A program made the translations under genes and the position numbers. Shown in pieces: positions 1 through 6,558 of a stretch of DNA of 11,952 nt (positions are counted from its first letter, which is position 1; each line of letters opens with the position of its first letter). Source of the stretch: Acidobacteriota bacterium (lineage in GTDB: Bacteria > Acidobacteriota > Thermoanaerobaculia > Multivoradales > UBA5704); contig QHVW01000926.1 of the NCBI GenBank assembly GCA_003223675.1, forward strand, positions 1-11,952, written 5' to 3'. The notes below the pieces were generated by a model. It was not told where the DNA came from. It ran no database searches and saw only the letters and a program-made list of their open reading frames with translations.

Positions 1-1
1 C

Positions 2-433
2 CTGCTGGTGCTCGACGATCCCACCCTGGGGCTCGACGCCGTGGCGCGCAAGGCGGTCTTCGAGGAGCTGATCGGCGATCTGGCCGACCGGGGGACGACG
101 GTCTTCATCACCACCCACGACCTCGCCGGGGTGGAGCGGATCGCCGACCGCGTGGGCATCCTGCGCGAGGGGCGGCTGGTGCTGGACGAGGAGATGGAGG
201 CGCTCAAGGCGCGGTTCCGCCGCGTCAGCTTCCCGCGCTCGCGGGAGGCGGCGGTCGGGCGGCTCGCCCCCCTGGCGCCGGTCGCCGTGGCCTCGCGCGG
301 CTGGGAGGTCGACGCGGTGGTCTCGCGGTACGCCGAGGAGCACCTGCCGGCGGAGGACGGGCCGGAGGTCAGCGCGCTCACCCTGGAGGAGATCTTCATC
401 GCCCTCACGGGCGGCATGGAGGTGATCGAATGA
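2..433 (+). CDS. ABC transporter ATP-binding protein, C-terminal part (5' end outside window)
   Basis: This is the last roughly 144 residues of an ABC ATPase; the Walker A and signature motifs lie upstream of the window. It opens in the Walker B strand (LLVLDDP), followed by the D-loop (TLGLD) and the switch histidine (ITTHD). About 80 further residues form the C-terminal extension usual in ABC-2 type exporters. The residue after the Walker B aspartate, normally a catalytic Glu, is Asp here. The protein would energise export by the membrane protein encoded next: the TGA stop overlaps that gene's ATG by 4 bases (ATGA at 430-433), so the two are probably translationally coupled. The transported substrate cannot be told from the sequence. 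The family call is firm. Confidence 0.93.
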   Translation: MLVLDDPTLGLDAVARKAVFEELIGDLADRGTTVFITTHDLAGVERIADRVGILREGRLVLDEEMEALKARFRRVSFPRSREAAVGRLAPLAPVAVASRGWEVDAVVSRYAEEHLPAEDGPEVSALTLEEIFIALTGGMEVIE

Positions 434-2433
434 GAGGCTTCGTCGCCGTCCTGCGACGGGAGGTCTTCGAGCGCCGGCTGCTCGGGTTGCTGGCGCTCGC
501 CCTGGGTCTGATCGCCGCCCTGCTGCCTCTGGTACCGGGCATCCGGCCGGGCGGAGTGACGCTCGCCGATCTCCAGGGTGGGCTGGCGCTGGGGATGGCG
601 CTGCTCCTGACGGCCATCCTGGCGGTCTTCCTCGGCAGCTCGATGATCGCCGGCGATCTGGCGGAGCGGCGGCTGGGCTTCTACTTCTCCCGGCCGCTCC
701 CCGGCTGGGCGATCTGGGCGGGGAAGATGGCCGCCGCCCTGGTGCTGATCTTCGGCGGCGCGATCCTGGTCCTCGCTCCCGCCGTCCTGGTGGGGGGCAA
801 TCTCAATCTCGAGGGCATCTGGGGGGTGGGAAACGTGATCAGTGTGACCGGGGGCAGTCTCATCGCCGCCTGGGCCACGTTCCTTCTCCTCGTGCTCACG
901 GCCGTCCACGCGGTGAGCGTCATCGTGCGCGCGCGCTCTCCCTGGGCCCTGCTCGACCTGGCGGCCCTGGCCGTGGTCGCGGGCCTCGTCTGGGGGACGC
1001 TGCGACGGATGAAGCTCGAAGGGATCCTCCCCCGGTTGACGTTCCCGGCCTGGATGGACCGCCCCGGCATCGGCGCCTGGATGGAGCTCGGCCTGCTCGC
1101 CGCCATCCTGCTCGCTCTCGTCCTGGCCGGCGCCCTCCAGGTGGTCCGTGGGCGCACGGACCTGCGGCGGGCCCACCGGGTGCTCTCCCAGGGGCTCTGG
1201 GGGATGCTGCTCGCGGCCGTCCTCCTCTTCGTGGGCTTCACCGCCTGGGTGCTGGCCGTCGGACCCGGCGATCTCCTGGGCTTCTCCGGCGTCGCCGCCG
1301 CTCCGGGGAGCCGCTGGCTCGCGTTCGACGGTCCGGCGGCCCGGCGGCCCGGCTACAACCCCAGCTTCCTCTATGACCTCGATTCCGGCCGGGTCGTGCA
1401 CGCCCGGTTCGGGCTGCTGCCCAGCTTCAAGGCCTTCGATCGGATCGGTACGCCGACGGTCGGATTCTCGGCCGACGGCCGGCGGGCCGTCTGGCTGGAG
1501 TACGACGGGGTGACCTTCGATTCGCCGGTCACCGCATTCCGCATGGACCTCGACCGCCCCGGCTCCCAGCCCGTGCGGACCCCGATATCCTTTCGGTATG
1601 CCCCGTCCGGCTTCGCCCTCTCTCCCGACGGCCGCCGGATCGCCGCCTATGAATGGGAGGGGCGCCTGACGGTCGTCTCGCTCGACGACGGCCGGCTGGT
1701 CGCGGCGGCGCGGTACGAAAGCACGAGCGTATCCCCCCGGCTGGTCTTCGCCGGGCCCGATCGCCTGCGGATCTACGAGATCCAATCCGCGGACGCCAAC
1801 CCTTTCCTGCGGGTGGGCGCGCCGTCGACGATCTTCGAGCTCGACCTGACCGCGAGCGCGCCACACCCCCTGAAGACCGGAGAGATCCCGCCGATGGCCG
1901 GCGGCATCCGAGATTGGAGCCTCTCGCCCGCGGGGGACCGCCTGCTGGCGCGCAGTGTCGACGCCCTGGGGCTCTGCGATGCGCGGACCGGCATGCCCCT
2001 GGCGGTCCTGGGGAGCGGCCATGCCCGGGGGACGTTCCTGCGCGACGGCCGGATCGCCGTCATGGAGGCCGTCCGGGGCAGGTACGAGCACGAGCTGCGG
2101 ATCTTCCCTCCAGACGGCCACTCCGAGCCGCGACGTTTCCCCTTCGCGAACGTCCTCGGCGCGACGGTGGCCGATCAGCCGGCGCCCGGCGTCCTGCGGG
2201 TGGTCACCTCCCGGCCTGGCGCGCCCCGCGAGCTCTGGCAGGTGGACCTGGAGCCGGGGACCATCCGGCGGATGGGGACGCTGCGGCTGGCCAGCCTGGA
2301 TCTCCCGCAGGTGGCCCGGTCCCGGGTCGATCTCAAGGACGTCGACGGTGTCGTCTGGTACGAGCCCTGGAGCGCCCGGACTCGGGTGGTGCTCAAAAGA
2401 CCCGCCGCGCCAGCCGTCGCACCCCCTCGGTAG
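430..2433 (+). CDS. ABC-2 type permease fused to a C-terminal beta-propeller-like domain
   Basis: The 667-residue protein has about seven hydrophobic helices, near residues 17-37, 51-70, 99-121, 142-166, 172-190, 218-237 and 257-277. The motif AGDLAERRLGFYFSRPL after helix 2 resembles the cytoplasmic loop of ABC-2 permeases. Residues from about 285 to the end are soluble and contain WD/TolB-like blades such as VGFSADGRRAVWLEY, FALSPDGRRIAAYEWEG and SLSPAGDRLLARS. With the N-terminus inside and seven spans, this domain would lie on the outer face. The start is supported by GGAGG at 418-422 with a 7-base spacer, and the gene overlaps the ATPase by 4 bases. It probably forms the membrane half of an exporter with that ATPase. 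ABC-2 permeases usually have six helices and no propeller, so the extra helix and domain are unusual. Substrate and propeller ligand are unknown. Confidence 0.85.
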   Translation: MRGFVAVLRREVFERRLLGLLALALGLIAALLPLVPGIRPGGVTLADLQGGLALGMALLLTAILAVFLGSSMIAGDLAERRLGFYFSRPLPGWAIWAGKMAAALVLIFGGAILVLAPAVLVGGNLNLEGIWGVGNVISVTGGSLIAAWATFLLLVLTAVHAVSVIVRARSPWALLDLAALAVVAGLVWGTLRRMKLEGILPRLTFPAWMDRPGIGAWMELGLLAAILLALVLAGALQVVRGRTDLRRAHRVLSQGLWGMLLAAVLLFVGFTAWVLAVGPGDLLGFSGVAAAPGSRWLAFDGPAARRPGYNPSFLYDLDSGRVVHARFGLLPSFKAFDRIGTPTVGFSADGRRAVWLEYDGVTFDSPVTAFRMDLDRPGSQPVRTPISFRYAPSGFALSPDGRRIAAYEWEGRLTVVSLDDGRLVAAARYESTSVSPRLVFAGPDRLRIYEIQSADANPFLRVGAPSTIFELDLTASAPHPLKTGEIPPMAGGIRDWSLSPAGDRLLARSVDALGLCDARTGMPLAVLGSGHARGTFLRDGRIAVMEAVRGRYEHELRIFPPDGHSEPRRFPFANVLGATVADQPAPGVLRVVTSRPGAPRELWQVDLEPGTIRRMGTLRLASLDLPQVARSRVDLKDVDGVVWYEPWSARTRVVLKRPAAPAVAPPR

Positions 2434-2935
2434 CGACGCCATAGACCAGGTGCGCCGCGATCGCCCGCGCGTGCACCGACGCCGGGTGCTCCCAAGGGGG
2501 ACCGGACAGCCCCAAGGCCGGCACCGCGACCTCGTCCGCCCCCAGCCAGACCGCCGTCCCGAACGGCGCTCCCACCCCTCGCGTCACGTCGGGAGCGATC
2601 TCGGCCAAGGCGCCGTAGGCCGCTCCGGTCAGAGCGCCGAAGCCGTAGTGCACGGCGGGGCCGGCGACCTTCTTCTCCTCCTGGCTCAGCGCGTGGTGGA
2701 AGAGCCCGCGCGAGAGCTTGTCGGCGGCCTTCACCGTGGCGTCGTCCCCCTGCTCCTTCTGCTGGGCGCTCTCCTGCTTTCCCCGGTTCACGGAGTGTTG
2801 GGGCTCCTCCTTTTCGTGGATCTCGGAGAGCTTCTCATAGAGATGCAGGAACTGCGTCATCGCCCAGGAGGCGGCGAGCCCTGCGGCGAGCCCTGCCGCG
2901 GCTCCCTTCCAGACATCAGCTTGTGGATCGTGCAT
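2393..2935 (-). CDS. DUF1440/YagU-like small membrane protein
   Basis: The 180-residue protein starts with a Gly/Ala-rich hydrophobic segment (about residues 9-28), followed by a charged, Glu/Lys-rich stretch (about 33-66). Three more weakly hydrophobic Gly/Ala-rich segments follow: VHYGFGALTGAAYGALAEI, FGTAVWLGADEVAVPALGLSG and the C-terminal region around AIAAHLVYGVATEGVRR. This pattern resembles DUF1440 (YagU-like) inner-membrane proteins of unknown function; the assignment is from memory of the family, not a search. The start at 2935 is well supported by AGGAGGA at 2942-2948 with a 6-base spacer. Its last 41 bases overlap the 3' end of the convergent permease gene. No partner gene follows on the same strand. 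Its promoter probably lies in the repeat-rich region 2950-3100. Confidence 0.75.
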   Translation of the reverse strand: MHDPQADVWKGAAAGLAAGLAASWAMTQFLHLYEKLSEIHEKEEPQHSVNRGKQESAQQKEQGDDATVKAADKLSRGLFHHALSQEEKKVAGPAVHYGFGALTGAAYGALAEIAPDVTRGVGAPFGTAVWLGADEVAVPALGLSGPPWEHPASVHARAIAAHLVYGVATEGVRRLARRVF

Positions 2936-2992
2936 CTTGCTTCCTCCTCTTGGCGAAGGGATTGAGCAAACGGCGTGCCGCCGATTGACTTT

Positions 2993-3017
2993 TGGACAAC
3001 AAGTGAAGGCCTGTCCA
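2993..3017. repeat. Inverted repeat TGGACA-N13-TGTCCA
   Basis: TGGACA at 2993-2998 is the exact reverse complement of TGTCCA at 3012-3017. The same TGTCCA hexamer recurs at 3066-3071 and 3077-3082, so four copies fall within 90 bases. They may be binding half-sites for one regulator. No regulator gene is recognisable in the window. Confidence 0.45.
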
Positions 3018-3021
3018 GATA

Positions 3022-3039
3022 TGTAAACGGGGATTTACA
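3022..3039. promoter_or_regulatory. Perfect palindrome TGTAAA-N6-TTTACA, operator-like
   Basis: The two 6-base arms (3022-3027 and 3034-3039) are exact reverse complements, with a 6-base spacer. An 18-bp size with arm centres about one helical turn apart is typical of sites for dimeric helix-turn-helix regulators. It lies about 85 bases upstream of the leftward DUF1440-like start. I cannot name the regulator. Confidence 0.45.
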
Positions 3040-3050
3040 CTCGATCACCC

Positions 3051-3079
3051 TTGACAATCCAAAATTGTCCACATATTGT
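3051..3079 (+). promoter_or_regulatory. Putative sigma-70-like promoter overlapping a GACAAT-N5-ATTGTC palindrome
   Basis: TTGACA at 3051-3056 is a perfect -35 hexamer. With a 17-base spacer, TATTGT at 3074-3079 gives a 4/6 match to the -10 box. A perfect inverted repeat, GACAAT (3053-3058) and ATTGTC (3064-3069), sits on the -35 element and spacer, as a repressor operator would. If used, transcription would run rightward with a leader of about 300 bases before the gene at 3400. The -10 match is modest, so the promoter itself is tentative. Confidence 0.4.
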
Positions 3080-3085
3080 CCATAT
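3064..3085. repeat. Tandem 11-base direct repeat of ATTGTCCAYAT type
   Basis: Positions 3064-3074 (ATTGTCCACAT) and 3075-3085 (ATTGTCCATAT) differ at one base. The 11-base period equals about one turn of B-DNA and would place two identical half-sites on the same face. The repeat overlaps the putative promoter spacer and -10 box. Confidence 0.55.
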
Positions 3086-3385
3086 TGCGCTTGGCGGCTG
3101 GAAGCACGGGAGGGGGGAGAGTGAGTGTGTCGGGGGGCGGGGGCCGCGAGGGTGCGCGAGGCCGTTGTGTAACGGTTCCGGGCGCCGGGCGTTTCTATAG
3201 TTGAGGGATTCATGCGGGGCAAACCGTCCAAAGGAGGCGGTGTCTTCGTATTCTCTCCAGGGCCCTGAGGACGGCATCGATTTTGCGAGCCCGTCCCGTC
3301 CCGAGCAGGAAACTTATCGGCGGCTTGCGGTGTCTAACCAGATGAGCCCTTGGACGGTGGAAGGGGTTGGGCCGTAGAAGACTGG

Positions 3386-3392
3386 AAGGAGG
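3386..3392 (+). promoter_or_regulatory. Ribosome binding site AAGGAGG setting the start at 3400
   Basis: AAGGAGG ends 7 bases before ATG 3400. An in-frame upstream start at 3367 has no such signal, so 3400 is preferred. Confidence 0.75.
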
Positions 3393-3399
3393 CGTAGAG

Positions 3400-3663
3400 A
3401 TGCGGCATCGATCGATGGACAATCCGGTTCCGAGGAATCTGGGGCACGGCGCCTCCCGGAAGATAGCCGTCGGCGTGATCCTCGAGCATCTCCATGCCCC
3501 CAAGGCCAACCACGACCTGGATCTGCACAAGGTCTCGGAGGTCCTGGGCCGGAAGCAGCGGCTTCAGGACCAGCCCTGGCGCCGCCCCCGGCGTCCGGGA
3601 GCCGAGAGCGCCTCCACCATGGAGCTGATCCGCCGCTTCGAGGCGCGGCAGAAGGCGCACTGA
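3400..3663 (+). CDS. Small basic hypothetical protein, 87 residues
   Basis: I do not recognise this gene. It encodes 87 residues rich in Arg, Lys and His, with no transmembrane segment, signal peptide or Cys. The first third is likely disordered. A possible helical middle (KIAVGVILEHLHAPKA, then DLHKVSEVLGRKQRLQDQ) is followed by an Arg/Pro-rich stretch (QPWRRPRRPG) and a charged C-terminal helix (ELIRRFEARQKAH). The strong AAGGAGG site at 3386-3392 supports real translation. It stands alone between a regulatory-looking intergenic region and a repeat-rich spacer. Nucleic-acid or ribosome binding would fit the charge, but that is only a guess. Confidence 0.6.
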   Translation: MRHRSMDNPVPRNLGHGASRKIAVGVILEHLHAPKANHDLDLHKVSEVLGRKQRLQDQPWRRPRRPGAESASTMELIRRFEARQKAH

Positions 3664-4011
3664 GGGCCCCTCACTCCCCAACCCTCTCTCCCATCCCTCC
3701 ACCCACCCCTGCCGGGGAGAGACCCTCATGCCGCAAGCGGCACCCACGAGGGGTGAAAATTCCGTAGGGGCGGCCCTATGTGGCCGCCCTGGGCGGGGGG
3801 CCTGCTCCGGCCCTACGACCCCACCCACCCAGGGCGGCCACATAGGGCCGCCCCTACATGCCCCCTATTTTCAGAACAGACCGATTGGCCTTGAGGCGCG
3901 GGCGAGGATAGCCTGGCCCGAAGCTCCGGGATAGAATCGGGGGCAACAAACCCCAGGGGCTTCTTCCTCTTCGGTGTCGTCGGGACCGCGGTCTTGCGGC
4001 GGGAGCTCAAT
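3664..4011. other. 348-bp repeat-rich intergenic spacer
   Basis: The spacer between the 87-residue gene and the histidine kinase holds no convincing gene. From 3664 to 3760 it is C-rich with short hairpins: TCTCTCCC (3685-3692) pairs with GGGAGAGA (3715-3722), and TGCCGC-AA-GCGGCA lies at 3729-3742. These may end transcription of the small gene. Positions 3754-3873 hold the composite inverted repeat described separately. Positions 3874-4011 lead into the kinase gene; TAGAAT at 3932-3937 could be a -10 box but has no good -35 partner. Confidence 0.6.
3754..3873. repeat. Composite REP/BIME-like inverted repeat element
   Basis: A 30-base arm at 3764-3793 is an exact reverse complement of 3828-3857, separated by 34 bases. 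Each arm contains its own hairpin: in the left arm GGGCGGCC (3768-3775) and GGCCGCCC (3782-3789) flank a 6-base loop. The element is bordered by TGAAAAT (3754-3760) and its reverse complement ATTTTCA (3867-3873). Two hairpins in opposite orientation are the organisation of BIMEs built from REP sequences. I recall similar GTAGGGGCGG-type repeats scattered in many high-GC genomes, but I cannot verify copy number here. No transposase is nearby. It could alternatively work as a bidirectional terminator or mRNA stabiliser. Confidence 0.8.
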
Positions 4012-5499
4012 ATGTCCGGCATTCTGGACGTGTTCGATACCAGTGGTTTCATGCCGCGTTGGCAGTGCGGCATCTGGTCGTTGAAGCTGGGCCTGCTGCA
4101 CGTCGTTTCCGATCTGGCGATCTTCGGGGCCTACACCGCCATCCCTCTGGTGATCGCGTACTTCGTGCTCCGCCGGAAGTCGTGGTCGACGGTCGTGGCG
4201 CTCGCCTTGATTACCCCCAAGGCGCTCCGCCTGCCCGGGCTGGCCCGGCTCAACGACGAGCTGATGCGCGAAATCAAGGAACGCAGGAAGACCGAGGAGG
4301 AACGCGACGATCTGCTGACCCGGGAGCAGGCAGCCCGGAGCGAAGCCGAACGCGCCAACCGGATCAAGGACGAGTTCCTCTCCGTCGTCTCCCACGAGCT
4401 GCGTACGCCGCTCACCGCCATCCTCGGCTACGTCCAGTTGCTGCGCGCCGGTTTCGTCCAGCCCGAGAAGGTGCCGGCGAGCCTGGATGCGATCCGGCGC
4501 AACTGTCAAACCCAGGTGCAGATCATCGAAGACCTGTTGGACATCAGCCGGATCATCGCCGGCAACGTCCGCCTCGACCTCCGTTCCGTGAGCCTGACAG
4601 AGGTCGTGGAGGCGGCGGTCAACACCATCAGACCGTTGGCCGAGGCCAAATCCCTCCGGCTGCAAACCGAGCTGGATCCCCAGGCCGGCCCGGTCCTCGG
4701 CGATTTTGACCGCCTGCAACAAGTATTGATCAATCTGCTCTCCAACGCGGTCAAGTTCACGCCCGAGAAGGGAAGCATTCTGGTTTCCCTGGAGCGGGTC
4801 AGCGCCCATCTCGAGATCAGCGTAAAGGATACCGGACGGGGCATCGATCCGGAATTGCTGCCGTATGTTTTCGATCGCTTCTGGCAGGCGGAGGGCACTT
4901 CGGGCGGGCGCTACACCGGTCTGGGGATCGGCCTGGCGATCGTCAAGCAGATCGTCGAGCTGCATGGTGGCTCGGTCCGGGCCAAGAGCCCCGGCCCGCT
5001 TCGGGGCGCCACCTTGACCATCGCCTTGCCGCGGCAGATCCTCGATGACCAGAACGGTGGCCGCATGACTCCGCGGGCCGAGGTCGCGCCCACCGAATTC
5101 GGCCGGCTGCCCGACCTGAGCGGCCTCCGGGTGCTGGTGGTCGACGACGAGCCGGATGGCCGGGACGTGATCGCGCAGATCCTCGCGACTCGCGGTGCGG
5201 AGACCGCGGCCGCAAGCTCGGCCGATGAGGCGATCCGTGTGCTGCGGTCGTTCAAGCCCGATGTCTTGTTGAGCGACATCCGGATGCCGGGCAAGGACGG
5301 TTATCAGCTCCTCCAGGAGATCCACTCCCTGGAGGCGGATGAAGGCCGGAACGTGCCGGCAATCGCATTGACCGGTTTCGCGCGCGCGGAGGATCGGAAG
5401 CTCGCCTTGCTGACCGGTTACCGGTTTCACCTCGCCAAGCCGTTCGATCCGGGAGAGCTGATCGTCGCGGTGGCCATGCTGGCCGGCAGGACAGGCTAG
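4012..5499 (+). CDS. Hybrid sensor histidine kinase with truncated ethylene-receptor-like N-terminus and receiver domain
   Basis: The 495-residue protein has four parts. Residues 13-56 resemble the first helix of the ethylene-receptor-type sensor domain (LLHVVSDLAIFGAYTAIPL; D34, Y41 and P45 align with conserved residues). A coiled coil spans about 79-115. The kinase core has HisKA with phospho-acceptor H128 (SVVSHELRTPL), N-box N245, G1 D273 (DTGRGID), an F-box (FDRFWQ) and a G2 box (GLGIGLAIV). A C-terminal receiver starts at about residue 372, with acceptor D422 (LLSDIRMPGKDGY) and the conserved Lys in AKPFD. The start at 4012 has GGGAG at 4001-4005; an in-frame TTG at 3994 is less likely. 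The usual second helix with its Cys-x3-His copper motif is missing, so signal sensing may be altered. It phosphorylates its own receiver and has no adjacent separate regulator. The stop abuts the convergent kinase-like gene directly. Confidence 0.92.
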   Translation: MSGILDVFDTSGFMPRWQCGIWSLKLGLLHVVSDLAIFGAYTAIPLVIAYFVLRRKSWSTVVALALITPKALRLPGLARLNDELMREIKERRKTEEERDDLLTREQAARSEAERANRIKDEFLSVVSHELRTPLTAILGYVQLLRAGFVQPEKVPASLDAIRRNCQTQVQIIEDLLDISRIIAGNVRLDLRSVSLTEVVEAAVNTIRPLAEAKSLRLQTELDPQAGPVLGDFDRLQQVLINLLSNAVKFTPEKGSILVSLERVSAHLEISVKDTGRGIDPELLPYVFDRFWQAEGTSGGRYTGLGIGLAIVKQIVELHGGSVRAKSPGPLRGATLTIALPRQILDDQNGGRMTPRAEVAPTEFGRLPDLSGLRVLVVDDEPDGRDVIAQILATRGAETAAASSADEAIRVLRSFKPDVLLSDIRMPGKDGYQLLQEIHSLEADEGRNVPAIALTGFARAEDRKLALLTGYRFHLAKPFDPGELIVAVAMLAGRTG

Positions 5500-6558
5500 T
5501 TATCCCGCCACCCCCAGCGAGCTCCCCGCCGTCCCGGGCTCCCCCGCGATCTCCGCTCCCATCTCCAGCAGGGAGAGCGACATCGGCGGCGGCTCGTCCC
5601 GGCCGTGCATCACCTCCAGGGCCATCTGGATCAACCGCGCGGCGGCGCAGCCGAGGACCCGTTCGCGGAGGGCCGGACCGATCCCATAGCCTCGCCAGAA
5701 GCCTCGCAGGGCCGCGCGTATCGCCTCTCCCCGGGGGCCGGCACGCTCCAGGCGCTCCCGCAGGCTCTCCTCCGGTCGGTCCAGGACGGGGAGGAGGCCG
5801 ACGTAGAGATAGGCCTGGACGAGGCAACCGAGATCCCAGCAGGGATCTCCGAAGTCGGCCAGCTCCCAATCCACGAAGAAGATCCGCGGCTCGCTGCCGC
5901 CGGCGGAGACGACGCAGTTCTCGAATTTGAGGTCGCCGTGAGTGAAGGCGTCTAAGCTCCAGGTGGCCGCCAGGCGGTCCAGGGCCGGCGCCAGGACCGG
6001 ATGCTCCCGCACCCGCTCGACGAGGCGCATCTGCCCGGCCCCGAGCCAGCGCACCAGCGGGCCGCCGCGGTGGGCGGTGAAGATCCCCGGCACCTCCAGC
6101 GGAAAGGCCGCGCGCGGCGGATCGCTCCGCATGCGCCGGCCGGCCTCCCGGTGGACGGCCGCCAGGGCCCGCCCGAGGCTCTCGCCCAGCGGGACGGGGA
6201 AGCCCCACGACTCTTCCTGGGGACGCAGGAGGCCCTGGGCGACGGGCACCAGACCCACCACGAGCACCTTGAGCAGGCCGTCGAAGAGCACGTAGGGAGG
6301 GATCAGATCCGCGAGGGCGGCGAAATCCGGATCGTTTTGGGAGAGCCAGTAGACGGTCGCCTCCCGCTGCATCATCAGCACGCTCTCGGGCGCCAGCACC
6401 CGGAGCTGCTTGAGGAAGAGCCCCGGTCCGCCCGCCGCCGGAGCGGCGCTGAAGTTGCGGTTGCGGCTCAGCCGCGCGGAGACCGTCCAGGCGGCCGTGG
6501 GGTCCGCCAGCCCCTTCCCGGCAAGGTAGGCGAGGACGTTGTCCGCAGTCAGGATCAT
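5500..6558 (-). CDS. APH-fold kinase-like protein of the RiPP operon
   Basis: The 352-residue protein has the aminoglycoside/choline phosphotransferase fold signatures. The likely nucleotide Lys is K50 (LFLKQL) with a helix-C Glu at E66 (QREATVYWL). The catalytic loop is HGDLKFEN (H207, D209, N214) and the metal-binding Asp is D230 in FVDWELADFGDPCWDLG. All key catalytic residues are present, so it is probably an active phosphotransferase. Known homologues beside HopA1-family genes act in RiPP pathways (thioviridamide, class V lanthipeptides), where they are thought to phosphorylate Ser/Thr of the precursor. Here the Thr-rich repeats of the first operon gene are the natural candidate substrate. 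It overlaps the HopA1-like gene by 4 bases and is the last gene of the operon. Small-molecule phosphorylation, as in antibiotic resistance, is the alternative but fits the context less well. Confidence 0.88.
   Translation of the reverse strand: MILTADNVLAYLAGKGLADPTAAWTVSARLSRNRNFSAAPAAGGPGLFLKQLRVLAPESVLMMQREATVYWLSQNDPDFAALADLIPPYVLFDGLLKVLVVGLVPVAQGLLRPQEESWGFPVPLGESLGRALAAVHREAGRRMRSDPPRAAFPLEVPGIFTAHRGGPLVRWLGAGQMRLVERVREHPVLAPALDRLAATWSLDAFTHGDLKFENCVVSAGGSEPRIFFVDWELADFGDPCWDLGCLVQAYLYVGLLPVLDRPEESLRERLERAGPRGEAIRAALRGFWRGYGIGPALRERVLGCAAARLIQMALEVMHGRDEPPPMSLSLLEMGAEIAGEPGTAGSSLGVAG

Larger units (their letters stand above)
2936..3399. other. 464-bp divergent intergenic region with operator-like repeats
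   Basis: No convincing gene lies between the leftward DUF1440-like gene and the rightward 87-residue gene. The left part (2990-3090) is AT-richer than its surroundings and holds several short inverted and direct repeats, listed separately. The right part (3100-3399) is GC-rich and holds no clear terminator or recognised riboswitch. A weak reading frame from GTG 3240 to 3377 exists, but its AAGGAGG is only 2 bases from the start codon. Both flanking genes could be controlled from here. Confidence 0.6.

Noticed and set aside
3211..3275. Riboswitch resembling the c-di-GMP GEMM motif (GGCAAACC)
   Set aside because: Only the short GGCAAACC string matches. The partner GCAAAGCC-type segment and paired stems are not found.
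3240..3377. 45-residue frame starting GTG after AAGGAGG
   Set aside because: The AAGGAGG is only 2 bases from the GTG, too close for normal initiation, and the peptide shows no recognisable features.
3728..3934. 68-codon frame within the repeat element
   Set aside because: It is the translation of the inverted repeat itself, with no ribosome site.
3871..5430. 519-codon open frame antisense to the histidine kinase
   Set aside because: It is the mirror of a gene with all kinase and receiver motifs. Its own product has no recognisable domain, and it runs into the intergenic repeat.
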